Assembly (NCBI GenBank): GCA_945637225.1
Contig: CALZDE010000005.1
Coordinates: 1 to 25,853, forward strand
DNA: 25,853 nt
Reading direction: 5' to 3'
Source: an uncultured Selenomonadaceae bacterium
GTDB lineage: Bacteria > Bacillota > Negativicutes > Selenomonadales > Selenomonadaceae
This document shows, piece by piece, positions 7,667 to 15,655 of the stretch (its first letter is position 1; the number at the start of each line of letters is the position of its first letter). A program made the translations under genes and the position numbers. The notes under the pieces were generated by a model. It saw nothing but the letters and a program-made list of their open reading frames with translations. It had not been told where the DNA came from and ran no database searches.

Positions 7667-8977
7667 ATGGATGACTTACTTATCCATAAGGAGCAGATTA
7701 ACAGGCAGATGGCCCGTTATGGCGTAAAGTTTGGTATTTACAAAAATGGAATCTTCAAAGAAAGGCTTTTTCCTTATGACCCTATTCCAAGGATTATAGA
7801 TGGAAAGGATTATGAAATTTTAGAAAAGGGTCTTATTCAGCGTGTTGATGCGTTGAATATGTTTTTGGCAGATATTTATAATGAAAAGAAAATAATAAAA
7901 GATGGTGTTGTACCGGAGGAATTTGTTTACCGTTCTCCTGGCTATCTTGCTCAGTGTGAGGGTTTTACACCACCAAAGGCTATTTACAGCCATATTTCCG
8001 GTATTGACTTAGTTCTTGGCAAGGATGGCGTATGGTACATATTAGAGGATAATCTCCGTATTCCTTCCGGTGCGTCCTATCCTTTAATTGCCCGTTCACT
8101 TTGCCGTCGTTGCAGTCCTGATACCTTTAGGAGAAACAATATACTGGATAACAGAAATTATGGAACTCTCCTTAAAGAAACAATGGATAATGTCAATACT
8201 GGCGGTATCAATGTTATCTTTACTCCGGGCAGATACAATGCGGCTTACTTTGAGCATTCTTTCTTAGCTGAGCAGGCTGGCGTGGTTTTGGCAGAGTCCA
8301 ATGACCTCTTTGTAGAAAACGATAATCTCTATTACAGAGGCAATCATGGTACTGTAAGAGTTGGTGCTGTATATCGCCGTATAAGTGATGAATATCTTGA
8401 CCCTCTCTGCTTTGACCCATCCTCACTCATCGGTATTCCTAATATCATGGAGGCTTACCGTACTGGTAACGTAGCTATTGTTAATGCTCCTGGTAATGGT
8501 GTTGCTGATGATAAGGGTATTTATTACTTCGTGCCTAAGATGATTAAGTATTATCTTGATCAGGAACCAATCCTGAAGAATGCACCTACCTTCCTGCCTT
8601 TCTATGAGGAGGATATGAAGTACACTCTGGATAATATAAATCGTCTTGTTATCAAGGATGTAGCGGAGGCTGGCGGTTATGGTGTTATCTTTGGCCGTGA
8701 CCTTACAGCAGAGAAGCTTGAGGATTTGAAGAAGACTATCATCAACGAACCTCGCCGTTTCATTTCTCAGGAAGTAATTGATTTCCAGGATTTACCTATT
8801 GTGGAGGGCGATACCACTGTCATGAGAAAGGCGGATTTACGTGCTTTCGTATTAAGTGGCAGTAAGACTCAGGTATGGCCAAGTGGCTTGACTAGATTTT
8901 CCCGCAACCCTAACAGTTTCGTTGTAAACTCATCACAAGGAGGAGGCTTTAAGGATACATGGATTACGTGTCAATAA
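7667..8977 (+). CDS. Circularly permuted ATP-grasp type 2 protein (COG2308 family)
   Basis: Predicted ATP-dependent carboxylate-amine/peptide ligase of the circularly permuted ATP-grasp family (DUF404/DUF407), 436 aa, cytoplasmic. Family hallmarks are LEDNLRIPSG (126-135), VGAVYRR (232-238), VNAPGNGVADDKG (272-284), K330 in LVIKDVAEAGGYG, MRKADLRAFVLSG (386-398) and the C-terminal PSGLTRF and GGGFKDTW (425-432). The ATG has AGGAG (7653-7657) nine bases upstream. It heads a five-gene operon and overlaps the next gene by 19 bp, suggesting tightly coupled expression with its usual alpha-E partner. The family is predicted to form amide or peptide bonds on an unknown substrate; no substrate can be inferred here. 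It is somewhat short at the N-terminus compared with proteobacterial members, as I recall them. Confidence 0.9.
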   Translation: MDDLLIHKEQINRQMARYGVKFGIYKNGIFKERLFPYDPIPRIIDGKDYEILEKGLIQRVDALNMFLADIYNEKKIIKDGVVPEEFVYRSPGYLAQCEGFTPPKAIYSHISGIDLVLGKDGVWYILEDNLRIPSGASYPLIARSLCRRCSPDTFRRNNILDNRNYGTLLKETMDNVNTGGINVIFTPGRYNAAYFEHSFLAEQAGVVLAESNDLFVENDNLYYRGNHGTVRVGAVYRRISDEYLDPLCFDPSSLIGIPNIMEAYRTGNVAIVNAPGNGVADDKGIYYFVPKMIKYYLDQEPILKNAPTFLPFYEEDMKYTLDNINRLVIKDVAEAGGYGVIFGRDLTAEKLEDLKKTIINEPRRFISQEVIDFQDLPIVEGDTTVMRKADLRAFVLSGSKTQVWPSGLTRFSRNPNSFVVNSSQGGGFKDTWITCQ

Positions 8978-9654
8978 ATAAAACAAACCGCCTTTTTTGG
9001 CTGGGCAGATATTATGAAAGAGTGGCTCTCACCTTGCAGTATATGATGCAGAGCTATGATATGGTGATTGATGTAGATACCTTTGATTACGATAAGTATT
9101 GCCGTGATTTGGGTATTGAAAACCATTATGAAAATATGGACGATTTCTTTAATCGCTATATCTTTGATGTAGAGGATTATTGCTCTATCCGCAGTTCTGC
9201 AGAGCAGGCTTTGGGAAATGGCATGGTATTAAGAGAGACTATTGGAAGCCGTACCTTGGCTTATTTGCAGATGGCAGTTTATTCACTGGATGAAATGTCA
9301 CTTCCTGACAGTAAGGCAATTGGTCTTGGCTTGCAGGATGTTCTCGACAACATGATGGCTTTCCGTGGCTGTTACGATTCTTATATTTCTGATGAAAATG
9401 TAAGAAACATCATCAAGTGCGGTGCCAATGTGGAGCGTTTGAGTTTCTGTCTCCGCGTGGGCTATATGGAGGATGTAATTCCTGTTGAAGTAGATAAGCT
9501 TTTAAAACGCATTCCACGTACTGGACTTCAGGTTGGTGCTTTACAGCTTCAGAGCATAATTCGCCAGCAGAGAATATTTGAAGGCAAAAATCCTACAGAT
9601 GCAATTTCTAAGGAGGATTTCCTCGTAGCAGTGGAAAATCTCTTTACGCTTTAA
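8959..9654 (+). CDS. Alpha-E domain protein (COG2307 family)
   Basis: All-helical protein of the alpha-E family, 231 aa, whose members almost always accompany or are fused to circularly permuted ATP-grasp ligases; the molecular role is unknown. The N-terminal signature NRLFWLGRYYERV (10-22) is clear, followed by CSIRSSAEQALGNG (75-88) and LRETIGSRTLAYL (91-103), which match the arginine-rich central segment of the family, and CGANVERL (154-161). The ATG lies inside the end of the ATP-grasp gene, with AAGGAGGAGG (8937-8946) twelve bases upstream. At 231 aa it is shorter than the roughly 300 aa I expect for stand-alone members, but the reading frame is open and shows no frameshift sign. The next gene starts 27 bp later. 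Confidence 0.85.
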   Translation: MDYVSINKTNRLFWLGRYYERVALTLQYMMQSYDMVIDVDTFDYDKYCRDLGIENHYENMDDFFNRYIFDVEDYCSIRSSAEQALGNGMVLRETIGSRTLAYLQMAVYSLDEMSLPDSKAIGLGLQDVLDNMMAFRGCYDSYISDENVRNIIKCGANVERLSFCLRVGYMEDVIPVEVDKLLKRIPRTGLQVGALQLQSIIRQQRIFEGKNPTDAISKEDFLVAVENLFTL

Positions 9655-9681
9655 AATGTTTTTTCAAAAAGGGGGCTTTTC

Positions 9682-10470
9682 ATGCGTGACCTTACTTTTA
9701 AATTTGAAAACAAAGTGGAGTTCACAGCTATGGTGAAGGAGCATGATTACATGCTCAGATGTATTCCCCATCATTTGCCACATCAGCAGGTATTGAATTT
9801 TTCTCTGAATATTTTTCCTGCTACTGGTGGCGGTTCCTTTGGTATGGACAGTTTTGGCAATCGTACATATAATGGCCGTATTGCAGGGCCTCATAAATAT
9901 TTTCAGTATGGTATCGTAGGCAGGATACGCCGTGATGACAGGGAAAAAACTCCTGTGGACTATATGCCATGCTACAAGTATTTTTCCGGTCTTACTAAGC
10001 CTGCTGAGGGAATGAAAGTATTTCTGAATAATCTTCCATTAAATGACGAGTTGGGTAATCATGAGAAGGCGAGGATTGTCAGCGAGGCTCTTTATGACTA
10101 TTTTGAGTATGTTCCGGGAGCCACTCATGTGGGGACTTCTGCGGAGGAGGCTTTCAGTCAGGGCAAGGGCGTCTGTCAGGATTATGCTCATGTATTTCTT
10201 TCCATGGCAAGGCTTTTGGGGATTCCTGCTCGTTATGTCAGCGGTCTTCCAGAGGGCGATGGTGCCAGTCATGCCTGGGCAGAGATTTGGCATGATGGTC
10301 TGTGGTACGGCTTTGACCCTACCAGAAACAAGCTTGTTGATGAAGGGTACATAACCTTGTGCTACGGTCGTGATTACAATGACTGCCCTATTGAGCGTGG
10401 TCTTTTCTTTGGCAATACCAATCAGACTCAGACTACGTGGATGGAAGTTCAGGATAGGTTTAATCAATAA
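9682..10470 (+). CDS. Transglutaminase-like cysteine hydrolase
   Basis: Transglutaminase-fold (papain-like) enzyme of 262 aa with an intact Cys-His-Asp triad: C165 in GKGVCQDYAHVF, H197 in GASHAWAEIW and D212 in WYGFDPTRNK. The N-terminal about 120 residues match the beta-sheet domain that precedes the core in bacterial members associated with ATP-grasp/alpha-E genes. No signal peptide or transmembrane segment is seen, so it is probably cytoplasmic. Such proteins usually act as peptidases, amidases or acyl transferases rather than cross-linking enzymes. The ATG is preceded by AAAGGGGG. Its position as third gene in the operon suggests it cleaves or transfers the amide product of the ligase; this is inference. 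Confidence 0.9.
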   Translation: MRDLTFKFENKVEFTAMVKEHDYMLRCIPHHLPHQQVLNFSLNIFPATGGGSFGMDSFGNRTYNGRIAGPHKYFQYGIVGRIRRDDREKTPVDYMPCYKYFSGLTKPAEGMKVFLNNLPLNDELGNHEKARIVSEALYDYFEYVPGATHVGTSAEEAFSQGKGVCQDYAHVFLSMARLLGIPARYVSGLPEGDGASHAWAEIWHDGLWYGFDPTRNKLVDEGYITLCYGRDYNDCPIERGLFFGNTNQTQTTWMEVQDRFNQ

Positions 10471-10493
10471 ATTTTTCGAGGTGTTAATTTCAA

Positions 10494-11426
10494 ATGATAC
10501 AGGATGTAGTGAGTGTCAGGCTTCCAGTTGGCGAGGACCTCATAATTCAAAAAAATCATATTGTAGGTGACTGTGGCGAAGGCCCACGTATCTGCATAAT
10601 TACTGGTACCCATGGTGATGAGCTTGAAGGTCAGTATGTGGCATGGAAGCTGGGACGTTATCTGAAGAAGCGTATTCATAAGCTAAGAGGTGTAGTGGAT
10701 ATTTATCCTTCCTTAAATTCTCTCGGTGTAAGTACCATTGAGAGAGGCCTGCCGGGCTTTGACCTTGATATGAATCGCATTTTCCCTGGCAATACAGAAT
10801 CTTCTGCTAATGAGTATATAGCAAAAAAGATTGTGGAGGATATTTCAGGGGCGGATTTAGCAATAGATATTCATGCAAGTAATATCTTTTTGAAGGAAAT
10901 ACCTCAGATTCGCATAAATGAAAAGACAGCTGATAAGCTTGTGCCAATGGCGGTTCATCTCAATATGGATTTGATTTGGGTACACAGTGCCGCAACTGTT
11001 TTGGAAAGTACCTTGGCGTGGAGCTTAAACAGTACAGGTACTCCATGTCTGGTAGTAGAAATGGGCGTTGGTATGCGCCTTACTAAGTCCTATGGCGATA
11101 AGCTGGTAGCTGGTATTCTTGCTACTATGACTCACATGGGAATGCTTCATGAGCCATTACAGCCAGTTTATCCGCCAATTATCAGCAGTGATGGCTTCGT
11201 TGGCTATGTCAATGCTAATCAGTCTGGTATTTTCATGCCGGAAAAGGAGCATGGCTCTCAGGTAGAGGAAGGAGAAATTCTCGGCTATGTAGCTGACCCT
11301 CTGACTGGCATTATCCGCGAGGAATTAAGAAGTCCGATTACCGGACTGCTGTTTACCTTGAGAGAATATCCTGTTGTGTACAGTGGTTCTCTTATTGCCA
11401 GAGTTTTGGGAGGTGCTGAAGAATGA
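10494..11426 (+). CDS. Succinylglutamate desuccinylase/aspartoacylase-family zinc hydrolase (first copy)
   Basis: Predicted zinc-dependent N-acyl-amino acid deacylase (AstE/AspA, related to M14 carboxypeptidases), 310 aa. The metal ligands look intact: H40 and E43 in GTHGDELEG and H127 in AIDIHAS. Also present are the substrate-binding DMNRIFPG (92-99) and the catalytic-type glutamate E189 in VVEMGVG. The C-terminal about 75 residues form a barrel-sandwich-like domain (FVGYVNANQSG through LIARVL) typical of this subgroup. The ATG has GAGGTG (10478-10483) ten bases upstream. It overlaps the following paralog by 4 bp. The arginine-degradation function of AstE is unlikely because no other ast genes are present; the operon suggests hydrolysis of an amide or peptide made by the ATP-grasp enzyme. 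Confidence 0.88.
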   Translation: MIQDVVSVRLPVGEDLIIQKNHIVGDCGEGPRICIITGTHGDELEGQYVAWKLGRYLKKRIHKLRGVVDIYPSLNSLGVSTIERGLPGFDLDMNRIFPGNTESSANEYIAKKIVEDISGADLAIDIHASNIFLKEIPQIRINEKTADKLVPMAVHLNMDLIWVHSAATVLESTLAWSLNSTGTPCLVVEMGVGMRLTKSYGDKLVAGILATMTHMGMLHEPLQPVYPPIISSDGFVGYVNANQSGIFMPEKEHGSQVEEGEILGYVADPLTGIIREELRSPITGLLFTLREYPVVYSGSLIARVLGGAEE

Positions 11427-12358
11427 ATAAGAAGGTAATTTATACTTTTTCCGCGCTCCCTTATCGTCAGAAAATACCTGTATACGGCTATTATTTCGGT
11501 GGCAAGGAAAAGACGGTAGCAGTGGTTGGCTCCATGCGTGGTGATGAGTATCAGCAGATGTGTGTATGCGCCATGCTGGTAAAGAGATTAAAGGCATTAG
11601 AGGAACAGTGCTTTATCAAGGCTGATTCTGGTATCGTAGTAATTCCTAGTGCCAGCCAGTTCTCAATGAATGTAGGCAGACGTTTCTTCCCTGTGGATAA
11701 CACAGATATAAACAGAATGTTCCCAGGCTATAATCTTGGTGAAACAACTCAGCGTCTGGCAGACAGTATTTTCTCTACTGTTAAGGACTATCAGTATGGT
11801 ATTCAGCTGGCAAGCTATTACCTCTGCGGTGATTTCGTTCCTCATGTAAGAGCTATTGAAAGCGGTTTTCAGGATCACAGCGTAGCGGATGATTTCGGTC
11901 TTTCCTACATGGTAGTCCGTCAGCCACAGCCAATAGATACCACCACACTAAATTATAACTGGCAGGTATTTAATACTACGGCTTTTTCCGTATATTCTGG
12001 CAGTACAAGTCTTGTGGATATGAATCAGGCAAATGCTTCTGTGGATGCCATTATCCGTTTCTTAATAAAACGAGGTGTAATAAGCGAGGAAGCGGCTGTT
12101 TCTGATGGTGTACCTACCGTTCATGTAGGCGAAGGCGAGATGAAGAAGGTACAGACCCAGAACGCTGGCCTTTTACATAAAATGATAAAGCCGGGCGACA
12201 GAGTAAATAAGGGACAGGTGTTAGGAATTATTATTGACCCTTATGAGGCAGAGGTTTTGGAGGAAATACTTTCCCCATGTGATGGTGTGCTATTCTTTTC
12301 CCGAACTGCTGAAGCCATTGCCCAGCATGAATTAGTGTTTACTGTACGAGAAGAATAA
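11423..12358 (+). CDS. AstE/AspA-family paralog with degenerate active site (second copy)
   Basis: 311-aa paralog of the preceding deacylase with the same domain plan, including the C-terminal barrel-sandwich-like domain (AGLLHKMIKPGDRVNKGQVLG). Aligned to the first copy, the HxxE metal motif is RGDE (R39 replaces histidine, E42 kept), the IDIHAS histidine is replaced by A130 in GIQLAS, and the catalytic-type glutamate is replaced by tyrosine (about Y191). The DINRMFPG motif (95-102) is retained. It therefore probably cannot bind zinc in the usual way and may be a non-catalytic partner of the first copy. The ATG overlaps the stop of the first copy (ATGA), suggesting equal expression. It ends the operon; no strong terminator follows before the ilvE promoter. 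Confidence 0.82.
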   Translation: MNKKVIYTFSALPYRQKIPVYGYYFGGKEKTVAVVGSMRGDEYQQMCVCAMLVKRLKALEEQCFIKADSGIVVIPSASQFSMNVGRRFFPVDNTDINRMFPGYNLGETTQRLADSIFSTVKDYQYGIQLASYYLCGDFVPHVRAIESGFQDHSVADDFGLSYMVVRQPQPIDTTTLNYNWQVFNTTAFSVYSGSTSLVDMNQANASVDAIIRFLIKRGVISEEAAVSDGVPTVHVGEGEMKKVQTQNAGLLHKMIKPGDRVNKGQVLGIIIDPYEAEVLEEILSPCDGVLFFSRTAEAIAQHELVFTVREE

Positions 12359-12421
12359 AACTGAATAATGATAAGGTGTCCCCTTGCAGGAAGAAAATCA
12401 ATTTTTTTATACGCTTAGGAA

Positions 12422-12450
12422 TTGTTTTTCTTGAATGAATGTGTTATAAT
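12422..12450 (+). promoter_or_regulatory. Promoter of ilvE
   Basis: TTGTTT (12422-12427) and a perfect TATAAT (12445-12450) are separated by 17 bp. The leader to the ATG at 12512 is about 55 nt and shows neither a T-box nor a terminator hairpin. Confidence 0.6.
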
Positions 12451-12511
12451 ACTTCCTGTGTAACAATCCAAAAGTTTACAGGTTTACAAAATATACAAGG
12501 GGATGCTTTTT

Positions 12512-13585
12512 ATGTCAGAAATCAAAGTTGTAAAGGCTGCTTCCTTAAAGGAAAAGCCAGATGTTTCCAAAATTGGTTTTGGTACTCATTTCACTGACCA
12601 CATGTTTGTAATGGATTATGAGGAAGGCAAGGGCTGGTTTGACCCTCGCATTGTTCCTTATGAGGATATTAAGGTTAGCCCTGCTAACACCACTCTGCAC
12701 TATGGCCAGGCTATTTTCGAGGGCTGCAAGGCATACCGCTACAAGGGCGGCAAGGCTGTTGTATTCCGTGCTAAGGACCATATTGCACGTCTCAACAAGT
12801 CCGCTAAGATTTTGGATATTCCAGAGGTGGATGAGAAGCTCGTTTATGATGGTCTCATGCAGTTAATTGACATTGAGAAGGACTGGATTCCTGATGGTGC
12901 AGGTCAGAGCCTGTACATCCGTCCTTTCATCTTTGCTAATGATCCATTCTTAGGCGTAAGCGTAAGTAAGTGCTACAAGCTGATGATTATTCTTTCTCCA
13001 GTTGCTGCTTACTATGCTCATGGCTTTGCACCTGTTAAGATTATGGTAGAGGACACTTATGTACGTGCAGTTCGCGGTGGTCTTGGTGCGGCTAAGACTC
13101 CTGCAAACTATGCAGCTTCTCTCCATGCAGGTCTTGTTGCTCATCAGAAGGGCTATGACCAGACTCTGTGGCTTGATGGCGTAGAGCGTAAGTACATCGG
13201 TGAGGTTGGTTCCATGAATATCCTCTTTAAGATTGGCGGTAAGATAGTTACTCCAAACTTAGACGGTACTATTCTTGATGGTATTACCCGCCGTACCGTT
13301 CTCCAGATTGCTAAGAGCTGGGGCGTAGAGGTTGAGGAGCGTCCTATCAGCGTTGATGAGCTGGTTGGTGCTTACAAGGATGGCAGCTTAGAGGAAATCT
13401 TCGGTTCCGGTACTGCAGCAGTTATTTCTCCAGTAGGCGTACTGGGTGTTGCTGGACAGGATATGGTTATCGGCGGCGGCAAGATTGGCCCATTCGCTCA
13501 GAAGATGTACGACTTCATTGACGGCCTGCACACTGGTGAGGTAGAGGATACCTATGGTTTCATCGATGTAGCTGGTGAGTATTAA
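12512..13585 (+). CDS. ilvE: Branched-chain amino acid aminotransferase (class IV)
   Basis: PLP-dependent transaminase that makes or degrades leucine, isoleucine and valine with 2-oxoglutarate/glutamate; cytoplasmic, 357 aa, the long (type II) BCAT form. Motifs: TLHYGQAIFEGCKAY (61-75), the arginine in SLYIRPFIFA (133-142), GGLGAAKTPANYAAS (189-203), the PLP lysine K227 in LDGVERKYIGEVGSMN, and the C-terminal GSGTAAVISPVG. I choose ATG 12512 because AAGGGG (12497-12502) is nine bases upstream; the in-frame ATG 12503 directly abuts the SD. It is a single-gene transcription unit between its own promoter and a strong terminator, with codon choice suggesting good expression. Confidence 0.95.
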   Translation: MSEIKVVKAASLKEKPDVSKIGFGTHFTDHMFVMDYEEGKGWFDPRIVPYEDIKVSPANTTLHYGQAIFEGCKAYRYKGGKAVVFRAKDHIARLNKSAKILDIPEVDEKLVYDGLMQLIDIEKDWIPDGAGQSLYIRPFIFANDPFLGVSVSKCYKLMIILSPVAAYYAHGFAPVKIMVEDTYVRAVRGGLGAAKTPANYAASLHAGLVAHQKGYDQTLWLDGVERKYIGEVGSMNILFKIGGKIVTPNLDGTILDGITRRTVLQIAKSWGVEVEERPISVDELVGAYKDGSLEEIFGSGTAAVISPVGVLGVAGQDMVIGGGKIGPFAQKMYDFIDGLHTGEVEDTYGFIDVAGEY

Positions 13586-13644
13586 TTTTAGATAAATTTT
13601 AATGAAGTTTTAATGAAATTTTCATAAATACCACTTAAAATATC

Positions 13645-13683
13645 GTCGTAGTATTGGTTTATGCTGATACTGCGACTTTTTTT
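13645..13683 (+). terminator. Terminator of ilvE
   Basis: GTCGTAGTAT (13645-13654) pairs with ATACTGCGAC (13667-13676) in a 10-bp stem with one G-U pair and a 12-nt loop, followed by seven Ts. Confidence 0.85.
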
Positions 13684-13686
13684 GGT

Positions 13687-13715
13687 TTGAAAAAATAAAT
13701 TTAGAAAATTATAAG
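13687..13715 (+). promoter_or_regulatory. Candidate promoter of the cdaA operon
   Basis: TTGAAA (13687-13692) and TATAAG (13710-13715) are spaced by 17 bp, directly after the ilvE terminator. The leader to the cdaA ATG is about 75 nt and very AT-rich, so chance matches are possible. Confidence 0.4.
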
Positions 13716-13794
13716 AAAAATAAAGGATTTTCAAATTTATTAGAGAATGAAATATATAGGTGAATTTGTCATTTTATTTTGAGGTGTTGGCTGT

Positions 13795-14664
13795 ATGAAT
13801 GAATTTCTTGAAAGTTTCCAAAATCCTGTATCTTTTCAGTTGCATGGCATATTGTCTACAGTAGGAATTTTGGATATAATAGATATTCTTATTGTTGCTG
13901 TGATTTTTTATAAGATATATGAGATGCTCCAGGATACGAGAGCTATCACATTGGTAAAGGGACTTATCATTTTGATGGTTCTTACCATTGTGTGTAATTT
14001 TTTAGAATTGCATGCATTCTTTTGGATTTTGCAGAAGGCATTGGCATTCCTCTTTGTGGCATTGCCTATCGTATTCCAGCCAGAGCTGCGCCGAGGATTG
14101 GAGCATATAGGTCAGGGTCGTTTTCTTGGTCCTGTGGTCCATATGAACGATGAAGAAGCTGATCAGATGATAAAGGAAATTACTAAAACTGCGTCCCAGC
14201 TGTCCAAAAAGAAAATTGGTGCGCTGATGGTATTTGAGCGTGAAATGGGTCTTAATGATATCAGTGCTACTGGTATTTCCATTGATGGTGAAGTCAGCTA
14301 TGAATTATTGATGAATGTTTTTATTCCGAATACACCGCTTCATGATGGTGCTGCTGTTATTCGTGGCAAGCGTCTTGTTGCGGCGGCTTGCCTTCTTCCG
14401 TTGACAGAGAGCCGTAATTTAAGCACAGAGCTTGGTACACGTCATCGTGCGGCTATTGGACTTTCAGAGCAGTGTGATGCACTCGTGCTGGTTGTCAGTG
14501 AGGAGACAGGCATCATTTCCGTAGCGGATAATGGTCATATCATTCGTGACTTGGATGCTGATGGCCTGAAGAGAAGACTGCTTCCAATTTTCACTACAGA
14601 AAAGCCTGGTGTCCAGCTTAAGGATGTAAAGGAATACTTTACGAATTGGAGGAAGGAGAAATGA
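13795..14664 (+). CDS. cdaA: Diadenylate cyclase CdaA
   Basis: Membrane-bound enzyme that condenses two ATP into cyclic di-AMP, an essential second messenger controlling potassium/osmotic balance and wall homeostasis in Firmicutes; 289 aa. Three N-terminal hydrophobic helices (about 25-42, 51-70 and 75-94) precede the cytoplasmic DAC domain. The catalytic motifs are DGA (184-186, in PLHDGAAVIRG) and RHR (216-218, in GTRHRAAIGL). The ATG has GAGGTG eight bases upstream. It overlaps cdaR by 4 bp, the classical cdaA-cdaR order, with glmM further downstream. Confidence 0.95.
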   Translation: MNEFLESFQNPVSFQLHGILSTVGILDIIDILIVAVIFYKIYEMLQDTRAITLVKGLIILMVLTIVCNFLELHAFFWILQKALAFLFVALPIVFQPELRRGLEHIGQGRFLGPVVHMNDEEADQMIKEITKTASQLSKKKIGALMVFEREMGLNDISATGISIDGEVSYELLMNVFIPNTPLHDGAAVIRGKRLVAAACLLPLTESRNLSTELGTRHRAAIGLSEQCDALVLVVSEETGIISVADNGHIIRDLDADGLKRRLLPIFTTEKPGVQLKDVKEYFTNWRKEK

Positions 14665-15593
14665 ATCAGATAAGTTCTTTGCTGAAAAATAATTTACCAG
14701 CTAAAATATTATCGGTGTTTGCGGCGGTGGTTTTGTGGGTTTTTGTAATGAATGAGCAGAATCCAGCGGTCAATAACACTATGAAGGTGGCTCTGGCTAT
14801 CCAGAATGAATCAGAGGATTACCGTGTTATCATAAATGATGACGATAAGTGGCTGAAAATGAAGGTAAGGGCACCACGCTCACAGATGGCTTCTTATAAT
14901 CCTGATGATTTCTATGCATATATAGATTTGAGCAATGCCAAAGAGGGCATGAATACTGTTAAGGTACAGGCACATGTTCCTAATGGCTATGAGGTAGTAA
15001 GCTTATCAAGTGAATACATCAATGTAATTTTAGAGCCTATTATTACCCGTGATGTATCAATACGTATCACTTCTACTGGCAATATCGCAGATAACATGGT
15101 ACTGAAAAACATTAGGTCAGAAAAGACGCATATGTATATAAAAGGCCCTAGCTCCATACTTAATAACGTAGACCACTTGGTAGGCGCTGTAGATGTTACA
15201 GGAGAGAAGTCAGACTTCAGGACAACGGTTTCCCTGCATCCTGTAAACAGTGATGGACTTGCAGTGGAGGGAGTTACTCTGGAGGATAGCAGTGTAGGCG
15301 TAACCGTAGATTTGGAAAAGATGATTTCCAAGAAGACTGTAACCCTTCATCCAGTGGCAAACGGTGAACTGCCACCTGATTTAAAGCTTGATGGAATAAA
15401 GATAGAGCCTGCTAAGATAGAGGTTTCGGGTGAGCCTACTGATTTGGATAAGGTGACGGCTATAAATTCCATGCCTATTGATTTAGGAACTATCAAGGAA
15501 AGCTGTTCTTTGGATGTTGATTTGAATTTGCCAGCTGGCATTAAGGCAGAAAATGGTACAGTAAAGATAAATATAAACGTCAGCAAAAAGTAG
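14661..15593 (+). CDS. cdaR: YbbR-domain regulator of CdaA
   Basis: Membrane-anchored extracytoplasmic protein that modulates CdaA, 310 aa. An N-terminal helix around residues 14-32 (ILSVFAAVVLWVFVMNE) is followed by several YbbR repeats of about 80 residues, recognizable by segments such as WLKMKVRAPRSQM, MYIKGPSSILNNV and IEVSGEPTDLDKV. ATG 14661 overlaps the cdaA stop (ATGA) and is preceded by GGAGGAAGGAG; an earlier in-frame TTG at 14646 lies within that SD and is not used in my view. The stop codon is part of a small direct repeat (15591-15638). Family and role follow from established work on CdaR; the repeat count is approximate. Confidence 0.92.
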   Translation: MNQISSLLKNNLPAKILSVFAAVVLWVFVMNEQNPAVNNTMKVALAIQNESEDYRVIINDDDKWLKMKVRAPRSQMASYNPDDFYAYIDLSNAKEGMNTVKVQAHVPNGYEVVSLSSEYINVILEPIITRDVSIRITSTGNIADNMVLKNIRSEKTHMYIKGPSSILNNVDHLVGAVDVTGEKSDFRTTVSLHPVNSDGLAVEGVTLEDSSVGVTVDLEKMISKKTVTLHPVANGELPPDLKLDGIKIEPAKIEVSGEPTDLDKVTAINSMPIDLGTIKESCSLDVDLNLPAGIKAENGTVKININVSKK

Positions 15594-15638
15594 TGATTAG
15601 TGTTTAGTCAGTAGTGAATAGTATATAGTGATTAGTGT
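15591..15638 (+). repeat. Low-complexity direct repeat between cdaR and the oxidoreductase gene
   Basis: The 13-mer TAGTGATTAGTGT occurs at 15591-15603 and 15626-15638. The sequence between them is built from variants of the same TAGTNA-like unit (TTTAGTCAGTAGTGAATAGT). The first copy contains the cdaR stop codon. Confidence 0.7.
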
Positions 15639-15655
15639 AAGATTGGAGAAAAAAT

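Noticed and set aside
12451..12511. T-box or leucine attenuator in front of ilvE
   Set aside because: The leader is short, with no terminator hairpin, no T-box consensus and no leucine, isoleucine or valine codon run.
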